Origin: an uncultured Victivallales bacterium | Lineage (GTDB): Bacteria; Verrucomicrobiota; Lentisphaeria; Victivallales; UBA1829 | Direction: 5' to 3' | Assembly (NCBI GenBank): GCA_944390735.1 | Contig: CALXRL010000012.1 | Coordinates: 1 to 64,000 of the forward strand | DNA: 64,000 bases | In this document: piece after piece, positions 45,801 through 54,351 of the stretch | Numbering within the stretch: the stretch's first letter is position 1 | How the letters are laid out: each line of letters starts with the position of its first letter | Translations under genes and position numbers: made by a program | The notes under the pieces: generated by a model | The model's database searches: none | Seen by the model: the letters and a program-made list of their open reading frames with translations, nothing else | What the model was told of the DNA's origin: nothing

Positions 45801-46069
45801 CGGTGAATGTTGTTCCCGGAATGGTGTATCAGGTTTCGTGCGAGGTCCGGGGGACGGGCCGTCTGGAGGCCTTCCTCGCGGGGAAGGGGATTCCGCGCTG
45901 GAACTTCCCCGGCACGCCTCTGAACCTGACCGCTTCCTTTGTTCCGCTTACCGGCGAGATCCAGATTCCGCTGGAGGGGGAGACCATGCAGTGTTTTCTT
46001 TTCACCTGGCGACAGATCGGCACCTCCTTCGAGGTTCGCAACTTCCGAATCCGGGAGAAAACGGAATAA
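42819..46069 (+). CDS. Secreted GH-A glycosidase, interrupted by a -1 frameshift
   Basis: The ATG at 42819 (AGGAG nine bases upstream) opens a signal peptide (FVVFFLAALTLSGGAAE) and a beta-sandwich domain in one frame, which stops at 43439 if not shifted (206 residues). Related sequence continues in the -1 frame from about 43350 to 46069. The joined product is about 1083 residues: N-terminal carbohydrate-binding-like domain, a GH39-like TIM barrel with WEIWNEP (Glu about 433, acid/base) and VNNEWH (Glu about 528, nucleophile), and a CBM9-like C-terminal domain (about 750-970) followed by a further beta domain. The shift lies at an AAAATTT run, 43351-43357. It may be a lost base, a sequence error, or real ribosomal frameshifting. 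Confidence 0.8.
43352..43358 (+). other. Slippery heptamer A-AAT-TTG at the frame change
   Basis: In the frame of the upstream part, the codons AAT-TTG are preceded by A, giving the X-XXY-YYZ pattern used in -1 programmed frameshifting. A slip here re-reads AAA-TTT and continues in the long downstream frame. A single missing A in the same run would look identical. Confidence 0.5.
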
Positions 46070-46120
46070 GGCGTGGTTCTGATGCCCGGCCGGAGCTCTT
46101 GGAAACGAGGCTCCTTCCAT

Positions 46121-46162
46121 GTCCGGATTCACGGAGGAATCGGTGAATCCGGACTCTTCTTT
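46121..46162 (+). terminator. Rho-independent terminator of unit 2
   Basis: GTCCGGATTCAC (46121-46132) and GTGAATCCGGAC (46143-46154) form a perfect 12-base-pair stem with a 10-base loop, followed by TCTTCTTT, 51 bases after the glycosidase stop. Confidence 0.85.
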
Positions 46163-46244
46163 CCGGCCGGAGAAAGAGGGCGCAATGAGGTTCGGAACCG
46201 GGGCGGCTTCTCCGCTCTTTCCGACGGGAGACGAAAGGGATGAC

Positions 46245-48119
46245 TCACTTCATGGCCAGTTCGAACGCCAGAAGGGTATAGAGTTTTTTGCTGTGGTCCG
46301 CGTGTTCGGAAGCGTGTTCCCATATCCAGCGTTCCACCACCTCTTTCCGGAAGAGGCCGAACTGGCCGGTGCCTTTTCCTTCCAGCAGATATCCGCGGAG
46401 GGGGGCCTTCCACGCGGTGCGGAACCAGGAGGCCAGCGGAATGCCGAATCCGCGTTTTCGTCTGAGATCGAGTCCTTCGGGGAGCATGTCGCGGAAGGCG
46501 TCGGCAAGGATGCGTTTCCGCCGCATTCCGTTCATCTGGTACGAGACCGGCAGTCCCATGGCAAATTCCACCACCGGGCGGTCGAGGAACGGGGCGCGGA
46601 CTTCCAGTGATATCGCCATGGAGGCCCGGTCCGTTTTGACGAGAATGTCGTCCGGCAGATAGAACCGGAAATCAAAGAGTTCCGCCGCCTGGACCGGCGG
46701 CAGGGAGGAGAAACACTCATTCAGTTCCCGGTCCGCCGGGGAGAGGTCGAAGCGGCAGAGTTCCCGCATCTCCTCCCGGGTGAACGGGGAGAGAATCGAC
46801 CGGTAGCGTTCCGCGGCGGAATGCGAAGCAGCCGTCAGCAGCCGTCTCCATCTTGCGGAGGCGGTCCGGTCCCCGCCGGCGGAGGAGAAGAGGCGCGCCG
46901 CCGAACCGAAGAGAAGTCTGCGGCACGGTTCCGGAAGAAGATCCAGCCGGGCGAGCGCGCGCATGGCCAGATAGCGTTCGTATCCGCCGAAGAGTTCATC
47001 GGCTCCGTCGCCGCTCAATGCCACGGTCACGGTTTCGCGGGCGAAGCGGCAGAGCAGATGCGTCGGCAGAATGGAGGAGTCCGCGAACGGTTCGCCGCTT
47101 CCGGAGAGCAGTTCTTCCAGAATGCGAAACTCCTCCGGCCGCACGATCTTCTGATGAAACTCCACCTTCCGTCGCGCCTTGGAGCGGAGAAACTGGAAAT
47201 TGAGGTCCGCCTGTCTGCTCTCGTCGTAGGCGGGATCGTCAAACCCGATGGAGAAGCAGCGCAGGGGCGCGGACGATTCCGTCTGGGCCGCCGCCGAGGC
47301 GATGATGCTCGAATCCAGTCCGCCGGAGAGAAAGACCCCCAGCGGCACATCCGAAACAAGATGCGAGCGGACCGAATCCGTCACCAGTTTGCGGAGTTGT
47401 CCGGTCGCGGCCGGATAATTCGGGATCCTCTCCGTTTCAACGGCGCGTCGGAAGGTCCAGAATCTCCGGATTCCGGGTTCCTCATCGAATGCCGCACGCA
47501 GAAGACAGCCCGGCGGCAGTTTCCGGATTCTCCGGTACACCGTGGAATCGCCGGGACAATACTGAAACGTCAGATAGGTGCTCAGCGCGTCCCGGTCGAG
47601 TTTCCACTCCAGACCGGGGATCGGCTTGAGCGCGCGGATCTCGCTGGCAAAGGCGAAAAGACGCGGCGTGGAAACATAGAAGAGCGGTTTCTGACCGGCG
47701 CGGTCGCGCGCAAGAAGAAAGGTGCGGGAGCGGAGATCCAGCACCGCGGCGGCAAACATGCCTTCCAGCACGGTCGGGAAGGCTTCGCCGTACTCCTCGT
47801 AGGCGTGCAGGATGCATTCGGAGTCGGAGCCGGTGCGGAAGCGATGTCCCTTCGCGGTCAGGTCGGCGGTCAGCTGCCGGTAGTTGTAGATTTCGCCGTT
47901 GACGGCAAGCAGAATGGAGCGGTCCTCATTGGCGATCGGCTGGGCGCCGCCCTTCAGGTCGATGATGGAGAGGCGGCGATGGACCAGTGCCAGAGGACCG
48001 TCGCGGAAGATGCCCTCGCCGTCGGGTCCGCGTTTCCGCATGGTGTCCGCGATGCGCCGAAGGGTCTCCTCCTCCACCGGGAGGCCGTCCCTGCGTATGA
48101 TTCCGGCGATTCCGCACAT
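46245..48119 (-). CDS. asnB: Asparagine synthase (glutamine-hydrolysing)
   Basis: A 624-residue AsnB-type enzyme. Cys2 of MCGIAG is the glutaminase nucleophile, RGPDGEG and NGEIYNY belong to the same domain, and SGGLDSS (about 258-264) is the ATP-binding loop of the synthetase domain. It starts seven bases after the GSCFA gene. AsnB paralogues also amidate cell-envelope or secondary-metabolite precursors, so asparagine synthesis is likely but not certain. Confidence 0.9.
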   Translation of the reverse strand: MCGIAGIIRRDGLPVEEETLRRIADTMRKRGPDGEGIFRDGPLALVHRRLSIIDLKGGAQPIANEDRSILLAVNGEIYNYRQLTADLTAKGHRFRTGSDSECILHAYEEYGEAFPTVLEGMFAAAVLDLRSRTFLLARDRAGQKPLFYVSTPRLFAFASEIRALKPIPGLEWKLDRDALSTYLTFQYCPGDSTVYRRIRKLPPGCLLRAAFDEEPGIRRFWTFRRAVETERIPNYPAATGQLRKLVTDSVRSHLVSDVPLGVFLSGGLDSSIIASAAAQTESSAPLRCFSIGFDDPAYDESRQADLNFQFLRSKARRKVEFHQKIVRPEEFRILEELLSGSGEPFADSSILPTHLLCRFARETVTVALSGDGADELFGGYERYLAMRALARLDLLPEPCRRLLFGSAARLFSSAGGDRTASARWRRLLTAASHSAAERYRSILSPFTREEMRELCRFDLSPADRELNECFSSLPPVQAAELFDFRFYLPDDILVKTDRASMAISLEVRAPFLDRPVVEFAMGLPVSYQMNGMRRKRILADAFRDMLPEGLDLRRKRGFGIPLASWFRTAWKAPLRGYLLEGKGTGQFGLFRKEVVERWIWEHASEHADHSKKLYTLLAFELAMK

Positions 48120-48126
48120 TGTTTTC

Positions 48127-49011
48127 TCATCCTTTCCTGAAAAGTTCCACGTGATGCGAGCGGCGCGCGCGGCGGTCTGCCTCGTCGAGCATCGTCAGGA
48201 CCCGGTCGCCGAAACAGGCGGCGGCAAAGGTCCTTGTCACGATATTGACAGCAAGTTCATTCGGATGGCACATGTCTTCTTTGAAAAAACGGTAGTCGCG
48301 CAGTTCGTCCAGAATGATTTCGTATGCGGGGAAATAGAAGGTGTCGGGCAGACGGTCCGTGCAGTCGTGAATCGCCGTGAGAAGCAGAGCCTTGGAGCGG
48401 GCGTTCGTCACCAGATCCCCCGGGGTGTGGCGCACCGGCGAGAGCGTGAACACGATCCGGCATGTGGGATTCAGACGGCGGACCGCCTCCACCGTTCCCT
48501 CCAGCGCTTCCGTGCACTCTCCGCAGGTCAGAAGACGCCGCCGGAACCGATTGCCCGGCAGTTTATGGCAGTTGGCCACAACCATTCCGTTCTCCGAACG
48601 TTCGAATACGGAGGCGGAGGCCGGAGTCAGCAGGACCAGATCGGCCCGGGCAAGCAGATCGGCGAAGCGTCGTCTTTCCCTCTCCGCCGCGTTGACGGCT
48701 TCCTCCAGCGTGGTCCGCGAAAAGGCCCCGTGATGAAACCATCCGTGCCAGCGGCCTTCGTATTCGACGAAATCCTCTCCGGTGTAGGCTCTCCCCTCCG
48801 CGATCCTCCGGAACGATTCGCACAGCGAGACCGGATTGTACAGAATTCCGTTCGGATTCTGTTCACAGCGCACTCCGGCCGCGGCGAGACGATCCGCCAT
48901 GTTTTCGGCAAAGCAGGAGCCAGCCGAAACCACAAGCGCCTCTGCCGGGTCCAGACGGAACGGCAGCTCGAAATTCACCCTGGTTCTCGGCGGTTCCAGC
49001 ACGGTTTGCAT
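48127..49011 (-). CDS. GSCFA-domain protein
   Basis: A 294-residue protein of the GSCFA family (PF08885), related to GDSL/SGNH hydrolases. SAGSCFAENMADRL (about 30-43) is the family's defining motif, and VRHTPGDL and MCHPNELA carry later conserved residues. The ATG at 49011 lies one base after the recD2 stop, with AGGAG nine bases upstream. The biochemical role of the family is poorly known; an esterase or acyltransferase activity is inferred from the fold. Confidence 0.85.
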   Translation of the reverse strand: MQTVLEPPRTRVNFELPFRLDPAEALVVSAGSCFAENMADRLAAAGVRCEQNPNGILYNPVSLCESFRRIAEGRAYTGEDFVEYEGRWHGWFHHGAFSRTTLEEAVNAAERERRRFADLLARADLVLLTPASASVFERSENGMVVANCHKLPGNRFRRRLLTCGECTEALEGTVEAVRRLNPTCRIVFTLSPVRHTPGDLVTNARSKALLLTAIHDCTDRLPDTFYFPAYEIILDELRDYRFFKEDMCHPNELAVNIVTRTFAAACFGDRVLTMLDEADRRARRSHHVELFRKG

Positions 49012-49012
49012 C

Positions 49013-51247
49013 TCAGCGGACTCCTCCTGCGTGAAAGGCCTCCGCAAGACGTTCCCGCAGAAGCGAATAGCGCGGTTCCAGCACCGCGTTGCGCACCGCC
49101 ATCGAGACGGCTTTTTCCGACGCCACCAGAATCATGAGCCGTTTTGCCCTTGTCATTCCGGTATAGAGCAGATTTCTCTGCAGCATCACATAGTGCTGGG
49201 TCAGCAGCGGGATCACCACCGCGGGGAATTCGCTGCCCTGCGACTTGTGGATCGTGACCGCATAGGAGAGCGTCAGCTGATCGGCCTCCAGAAATTCATA
49301 TTGAACGGGTTCGCCGTCGAACTGGACCTTGAACGTGCGGTTTTCAAAATCAATGGACCGGATGCGTCCCATGTCGCCGTTGAAAACTCCCTTGTCGTAA
49401 TTGTTGGTCACCTGCATGACCTTGTCGCCGAGTTTGAAGACGCGCTCCCCGTGCTTGAACTGCATTTTCGCATTCGGATTGAGCAGTTGCTGAAGCCGTT
49501 CGTTCAGTGCGATTGTTCCGCAGCAGCCCTTGTTCATCGGGGAGAGCACCTGGATGTCGCGGAGGGGATCCAGTCCGAAGCGGGCGGGAATGCGTTCGCA
49601 GACCATCCGTTCCATGATGGAGGCCGCGTCTTCGGGATCGTCCTTTTCGATCCAGTAGAAGTCGGTGACGGCCGCATTGCGGCGGTTCCGGAAGAGCGGC
49701 GGCATTCGTCCGCTGTTGACCTCGTGCGCCGCCAGCACGATTCCGCTGCCCGCGCCCTGCCGGAAGATCCGGGTCAGACGCGTCACGGGAAGAAATCCGG
49801 AGGCGATGATGTCGTTCAGCACATTGCCCGGTCCGACCGAGGGCAGCTGATCGGAGTCCCCCACCAGCACCACGGTCGTTCCCGGCGCGACGGCCCGGAA
49901 CAGCGCCGTTGCTAGCAGCAGATCCAGCATGGAGGTCTCATCCACGATCAGCAGATCCAGTTTCAGCGGCGACATCCGCCCGTGGACAAAGCCATGCTTC
50001 ACCGGATCCCATTTCAGAAGACGGTGAATCGTGGAGGCGGGCATTCCGGTGGTTTCGGACATTCGTTTGGCGGCGCGTCCTGTCGGCGCCGTCAGGGCGA
50101 AGGCGAGTCCCGCCAGTTTCGCCCGGCGGACGATCTCTCCGACCACGGTCGTCTTTCCCACGCCCGGTCCTCCGGTGATGATCGAAAGCGGACTTTCTCC
50201 CGCCGTCTTCACGGCCTTCAGCTGTTCTTCGCTGAATACCGCGTCCGGCAGAACCGGATAGCGGAGCAGGGCGCGTCCGGCATGCCGGGACACCGACGCC
50301 AGATGCGCCAGCCGGACGGGAAACTCCTCTTCGCAGCGCAGAAGTCCGGGTTCATAAACCATCCACGTTCCGTCCGGCGCTTTGCGGATCGCGGCCAGAA
50401 GCAGACCGACCGCACTCGACAGCGCCCGTTCCGCGCTTGCCGTGTCAATCTCCAGAATTTCAGCGCATTTGGATAGAAAAAAATCGCGCGGAACGCAGAC
50501 ATGTCCCATCTGCCTCAGCTGCGACAGCGTATACGTGACGCCCGAAACCAGCCGTTTCGGATCATCCTTGTGAATTCCCGTGTTGGCGGCGATGCGGTCC
50601 GCCAGCGTAAAGCCGATTCCGGGAACGTCCGTGGCGAGCGCATAGGGATTCTCCCGGATCTTTTCCGCGGCGGAGTCCCCGTATTTCCCGTAGATGCGGA
50701 CAAAATAGGCCGGACTGACTCCGATGCTCTGCAAATGCATCTGAAGGTTCCTTCGTGCGGCGCTCTCCTTCCAGATCGCACGGATGGCTTCGATTCTTTT
50801 TTTTCCGATTCCTTCGACTTCGCGCAGACGCATCGGCGCGTTTTCAATCACGTCCAGCGTTTCGGCTCCGAAACGGTCCACGATGGCTTCCGCCTTTTTT
50901 CTGCCGAGCCCCTTGACAATTCCGGAGGAGAGATATTTGATGATCCCCTCGGCGGTCACCGGCAGCGTGTACTGATAGGCAATGACGCGGAACTGCCGTC
51001 CGTACTCCTTGTGAATCTCCCAGCGGCCGGTGGCTTCGATTCCCTGGCCGGCGGAGACTCCGGGAAGGGCGCCGACCACGATGTGACAGGCTCCCGAGTT
51101 GTCACGGACCAGCAGGACCGTGTAGGAACTGTCGTCATTTTCATAAATGACCTTCTCGATTTCGCCCCGGAGGGTCTGTTCGGTCACGCCGCCGGACTCG
51201 GAATCCGTCAGTTCGAACGGAGGATCGGAAACGGGAAGGTCATCCAT
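49013..51247 (-). CDS. recD2: RecD2-like ATP-dependent DNA helicase
   Basis: A 744-residue superfamily 1B 5'-3' helicase. Helix-hairpin-helix repeats (about 110-215) lie before the motor; GGPGVGKTT is the Walker A loop, DETSMLD Walker B, GDSDQLPSVGPG motif III, and TIHKSQGSEF and YTGMTRAK the late motifs. The length and N-terminal extension fit RecD2, not the RecD subunit of RecBCD. The start at 51247 is the ATG; a GTG directly before it is possible. It follows the purH-like gene by 24 bases. Confidence 0.95.
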   Translation of the reverse strand: MDDLPVSDPPFELTDSESGGVTEQTLRGEIEKVIYENDDSSYTVLLVRDNSGACHIVVGALPGVSAGQGIEATGRWEIHKEYGRQFRVIAYQYTLPVTAEGIIKYLSSGIVKGLGRKKAEAIVDRFGAETLDVIENAPMRLREVEGIGKKRIEAIRAIWKESAARRNLQMHLQSIGVSPAYFVRIYGKYGDSAAEKIRENPYALATDVPGIGFTLADRIAANTGIHKDDPKRLVSGVTYTLSQLRQMGHVCVPRDFFLSKCAEILEIDTASAERALSSAVGLLLAAIRKAPDGTWMVYEPGLLRCEEEFPVRLAHLASVSRHAGRALLRYPVLPDAVFSEEQLKAVKTAGESPLSIITGGPGVGKTTVVGEIVRRAKLAGLAFALTAPTGRAAKRMSETTGMPASTIHRLLKWDPVKHGFVHGRMSPLKLDLLIVDETSMLDLLLATALFRAVAPGTTVVLVGDSDQLPSVGPGNVLNDIIASGFLPVTRLTRIFRQGAGSGIVLAAHEVNSGRMPPLFRNRRNAAVTDFYWIEKDDPEDAASIMERMVCERIPARFGLDPLRDIQVLSPMNKGCCGTIALNERLQQLLNPNAKMQFKHGERVFKLGDKVMQVTNNYDKGVFNGDMGRIRSIDFENRTFKVQFDGEPVQYEFLEADQLTLSYAVTIHKSQGSEFPAVVIPLLTQHYVMLQRNLLYTGMTRAKRLMILVASEKAVSMAVRNAVLEPRYSLLRERLAEAFHAGGVR

Positions 51248-51271
51248 CACGATTTGCGCTTTCCGCGGGAA

Positions 51272-52393
51272 TCAGTGGTGCGAGAAGATGCGTTCCGGCG
51301 CGTGGCGCAGGGCGACTCCCAGCTCGTTCGCGCGCTTGATGACATCGACGTCCTTCAGCGATCCGGAGGGCGCCACCATGGCTTTGATTCCGGCGGCGGC
51401 CGCCACTTCCAGTCCGTCGGCGAAGGGGAAGAATCCGTCGCTGGACATGACCGCGCCTTCCAATGTCGCGCTTCCCGTGTATTTCTGTTTGAATTTTTCG
51501 ATGGCCTGCTCCACGGCGCCGACCCGGTCCTGTTCGCCGGTTCCGACCGCCAGCGTCTGTCCGTCCTTGACAATGACCACGCCGTTGGAACGCACCGAAA
51601 GATTGATGTACCAGGCTGCCAGAAGATCGCATTTCTGCGATTCGGTCGGTTCGGTGGAAGCCACCTGAATGCCGGCGGTTTTGCTTTCTCCGGAGGCCGG
51701 CGGCAGATCCTTCCATCCTCTCACATGGGTGAGAAGCGGGGCGGCCACCACCAGGGAGCCGTCGCCGAGCACCTTGATCGTGTTGTGCGTGCCTTCCGGA
51801 TCGTCGCCCACATAGCGCGGAAGCGTGTCGAGCGGTCCGCACTGCAGAATGCGGATCTGCTTGTTCAGTTTATAGTGTTCCGCGTCGTTGAATGTGGCAA
51901 GAGCCTCCGCGGAGAAGGCCGGCGCCACCACGCACTCCACAAAGGTGGACATGATTTTCGCGGCGGTTTCCGCATCGACTTCCACGTTGAAGGCAATGAC
52001 GCTGCCGAACGCGGCGCGGGCATCGCAGTCGCGCGCCTTGAGATAGACCTCGCAGAGACTTTCACAGCCCATCTGCACGGCGGCTCCGCTCGGATTGACG
52101 TGCTTCATGACGGCGCAGGCGGGACGGTCAAAATATTTGACAATGTTGAGCGCTCCGGAAATATCCTCCAGATTGGTCTGGGAGAGTCCGTTCTTTCCGT
52201 TTTTGAGCGTTTTCATATCCATGATCGCGCCGGAAAGTCCATCGGGCCGGTAGAATGCCGCGGGCTGATGGGGATTCGTGCCGTAGCGGAGATCGTCGGC
52301 CTTGATGTAGGTCCGACCGCCGATTTCAATGGTCTGCGGAAAGTTTCCGGTGTGTTTGGTCAGGTAGGTGTCGCGCGCCAGTTTCGATGCCAT
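51272..52393 (-). CDS. purH: Single-domain AICAR transformylase (PurH C-terminal part)
   Basis: A 373-residue protein matching only the formyltransferase half of PurH. KHVNPSGAA contains the catalytic Lys-His pair, RYGTNPHQ the folate/AICAR region, and SDGFFPFADGLE plus APSGSLKDVDVI the C-terminal motifs. The IMP cyclohydrolase domain of the usual 510-530-residue enzyme is absent and not encoded nearby. Start at 52393 with AGGAG 11 bases upstream. The tmk gene diverges from it. Confidence 0.9.
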   Translation of the reverse strand: MASKLARDTYLTKHTGNFPQTIEIGGRTYIKADDLRYGTNPHQPAAFYRPDGLSGAIMDMKTLKNGKNGLSQTNLEDISGALNIVKYFDRPACAVMKHVNPSGAAVQMGCESLCEVYLKARDCDARAAFGSVIAFNVEVDAETAAKIMSTFVECVVAPAFSAEALATFNDAEHYKLNKQIRILQCGPLDTLPRYVGDDPEGTHNTIKVLGDGSLVVAAPLLTHVRGWKDLPPASGESKTAGIQVASTEPTESQKCDLLAAWYINLSVRSNGVVIVKDGQTLAVGTGEQDRVGAVEQAIEKFKQKYTGSATLEGAVMSSDGFFPFADGLEVAAAAGIKAMVAPSGSLKDVDVIKRANELGVALRHAPERIFSHH

Positions 52394-52516
52394 TTTCTTT
52401 TGTTCTCCTGTCTGATATTTCCCGGAAATCTTCATTTCCGGATTGAATTCATACTTTTCATGCAGTAACTTACCGCTGAAATGCGGATTTTGCAATCCGG
52501 GAAACGAGATAAAGTG

Positions 52517-53173
52517 ATGGTCAGAGGCAAGTTTATTACATTTGAGGGCGGCGAGGGTACCGGAAAATCAACACAGGTGCGTCTTCTCGCGGATGCCATG
52601 AACCGTTCGGGATGGAACGTGAAAGCGGTCCGGTCGCCCGGAGGAACGAAGGTCGGGGAAAAACTCCGGTCCATTCTCAAAACCAGGGAGGAGGGCGAAG
52701 AGCTTACGGCGGAAACGGAACTCCTGCTCTTCGGCGCCTGTCACTCCCAGATGGTCGAGCGCCTTCTGAAACCCGGACTCGCAGACGGAATCTCCTTCAT
52801 CTCCGACCGCTTCTTCGACTCGACCATGGTCTATCAGGGGTACGCGCGCGGACTGGATCTGGAGATGCTCGAACGCATCAACGCCTTCTCCTGCCGGGGC
52901 CTCAAGCCGGATCTGACCATTCTGCTCGACATCGAACCGGAACTCGGAATGAGGCGCAGTTCGATCCGCGCCGCCGGAACCGGAGCCCTGGAGAACGATC
53001 GGTTCGATTCGGAGACGCTTGCGTTCCATACCGCGGTTCGGGAAGGATTCCTGACCATTGCGGCAAAAGAGCCGGAACGCTTCCGGATCATTTCCGCCTC
53101 CGGAACGATCGACGAGGTCGCAGCTGCTGTAAAGGATTGTGTGAATCATGAATTTGGACTGGAAATTCTTTGA
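52517..53173 (+). CDS. tmk: Thymidylate kinase
   Basis: A 218-residue dTMP kinase. FEGGEGTGKST is the P-loop, RSPGGTKVGEKLRSIL the substrate region, and SDRFFDSTMVYQGYARGLD the Asp-Arg-Phe motif and following signature. Full length for the family. The holB gene starts 26 bases before its stop, the usual tmk-holB pairing. Ribosome binding site is weak. Confidence 0.95.
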   Translation: MVRGKFITFEGGEGTGKSTQVRLLADAMNRSGWNVKAVRSPGGTKVGEKLRSILKTREEGEELTAETELLLFGACHSQMVERLLKPGLADGISFISDRFFDSTMVYQGYARGLDLEMLERINAFSCRGLKPDLTILLDIEPELGMRRSSIRAAGTGALENDRFDSETLAFHTAVREGFLTIAAKEPERFRIISASGTIDEVAAAVKDCVNHEFGLEIL

Positions 53174-54212
53174 ACGGCAGTTCCCGCTGGCGGTCGGATC
53201 GCTGAAAAATGCGCGTTCCTCCGGACGGCTGACCCATGCGTTTCTGCTCTGCTCGGCGAATGCGGAATACCGGACGGCGTTTCCGCCGCTTCTGGCGTCG
53301 CTTGCCGCGTGTGAACATCCGAATCCGGATTTTTCCCCGTGCGGCAGATGCGCGGTCTGCCGGGAGATGGCGGAGGGAACGTTTCCCGATCTCATCACGC
53401 TGGCTCCCTCCTCTCTTTCCCGCATCATTCCCATCGGGGAGAGCGAGGAGGAGGTCGATTCCATGCGCTGGTTCGAATCGCTCTTCTATCTCAGCAGCAT
53501 GACCGATTCCGGCTGGAAAATCGGCATCATTCACGAGGCCGACCGGATGAACGAGGCCGCTCAGAACGCGTTTCTCAAAACGCTCGAGGAGCCGCCGCCG
53601 AAGTGCATGTTCATCCTGACTACCTCCCATCCGGCGGAACTTCTGCCGACCATCCGTTCCCGCTGTCAGACCGTTCAGCTGACCGACAACCGGTGCAGGT
53701 ACTCCTTTCCGAATTCCGAAACCCTTCTGCCGGTTCTGCATAAACTGGCGTTCGAATCCAAAGAGAGTCTCCTGGCGGCGGAGGACTGCGCCGTGGCGCT
53801 GATCGAATTCGCCGAAGCGCTTGAGGCGGAGGCGGAAAAAAACGTCGAAAAAAAATGGGCCCCCCGTCTGGCGGAATCCGAAAATCTGGAATCCGCCGGG
53901 AAGGCGCTGATCGAAAAACGGATCAAGGGGGAGCAGAGCTGCGAATACCGCAGACTCCGTGATCTGTTTCTCAGCATGATTCACGCCTATTTTGCTCAGC
54001 TGGCCCTGCTGACATCGGGAACTCCGGAAGAGCTTCTGCCCAATCCGGAACTGTTTCCGCCGTCTTTCCGCCGCGAGGAGGCCGAAGCGTTCGGCGCGGA
54101 CCGCGCGTTCCGCTGTGTCGCCTATGCCGAAGACCTCCTGCGCGCCATGAGAACCAATGCAAACGATCAGCTTGCCATTCGCTCCTTCTGTTTGAAAATC
54201 GCGTTCAAGTGA
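53148..54212 (+). CDS. holB: DNA polymerase III delta-prime-like subunit
   Basis: A 354-residue clamp-loader subunit. The zinc-binding CGRCAVC is present, IIHEADRMNEAAQNAFLKTLEEPP is the conserved AAA+ region (in parts), and TIRSRCQTVQL is the sensor/SRC-type motif. There is no intact P-loop, as expected of delta-prime. Overlap with tmk supports co-translation. Confidence 0.9.
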   Translation: MNLDWKFFERQFPLAVGSLKNARSSGRLTHAFLLCSANAEYRTAFPPLLASLAACEHPNPDFSPCGRCAVCREMAEGTFPDLITLAPSSLSRIIPIGESEEEVDSMRWFESLFYLSSMTDSGWKIGIIHEADRMNEAAQNAFLKTLEEPPPKCMFILTTSHPAELLPTIRSRCQTVQLTDNRCRYSFPNSETLLPVLHKLAFESKESLLAAEDCAVALIEFAEALEAEAEKNVEKKWAPRLAESENLESAGKALIEKRIKGEQSCEYRRLRDLFLSMIHAYFAQLALLTSGTPEELLPNPELFPPSFRREEAEAFGADRAFRCVAYAEDLLRAMRTNANDQLAIRSFCLKIAFK

Positions 54213-54228
54213 CCGCTCGGGAGAGCCT

Positions 54229-54318
54229 TTCCGCACCGTCCGGAACTTCCGCTTTCCTCTGAATGATCCGCGGCCGGAGGGAGGGGGGATTTTTGACACG
54301 CGCCCCCGGTTCGGCGGA
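54229..54318. repeat. Degenerate duplicate of the downstream gene's 3' end
   Basis: These 90 bases are about 80 percent identical by eye to 54356-54444, which encodes the last 30 residues of the 1324-aa glycosidase. Read on the minus strand, the copy still gives SAEPGARVKNPPSLRPRI and RKAEVP against SAEPGAHVNSNPSVWPRM and RKAEVP. It looks like the remnant of a lost tandem gene copy or a local duplication. Confidence 0.75.
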
Positions 54319-54351
54319 ACCGTCGCATTCCGGGGGAACGTGTGCGGAAGA

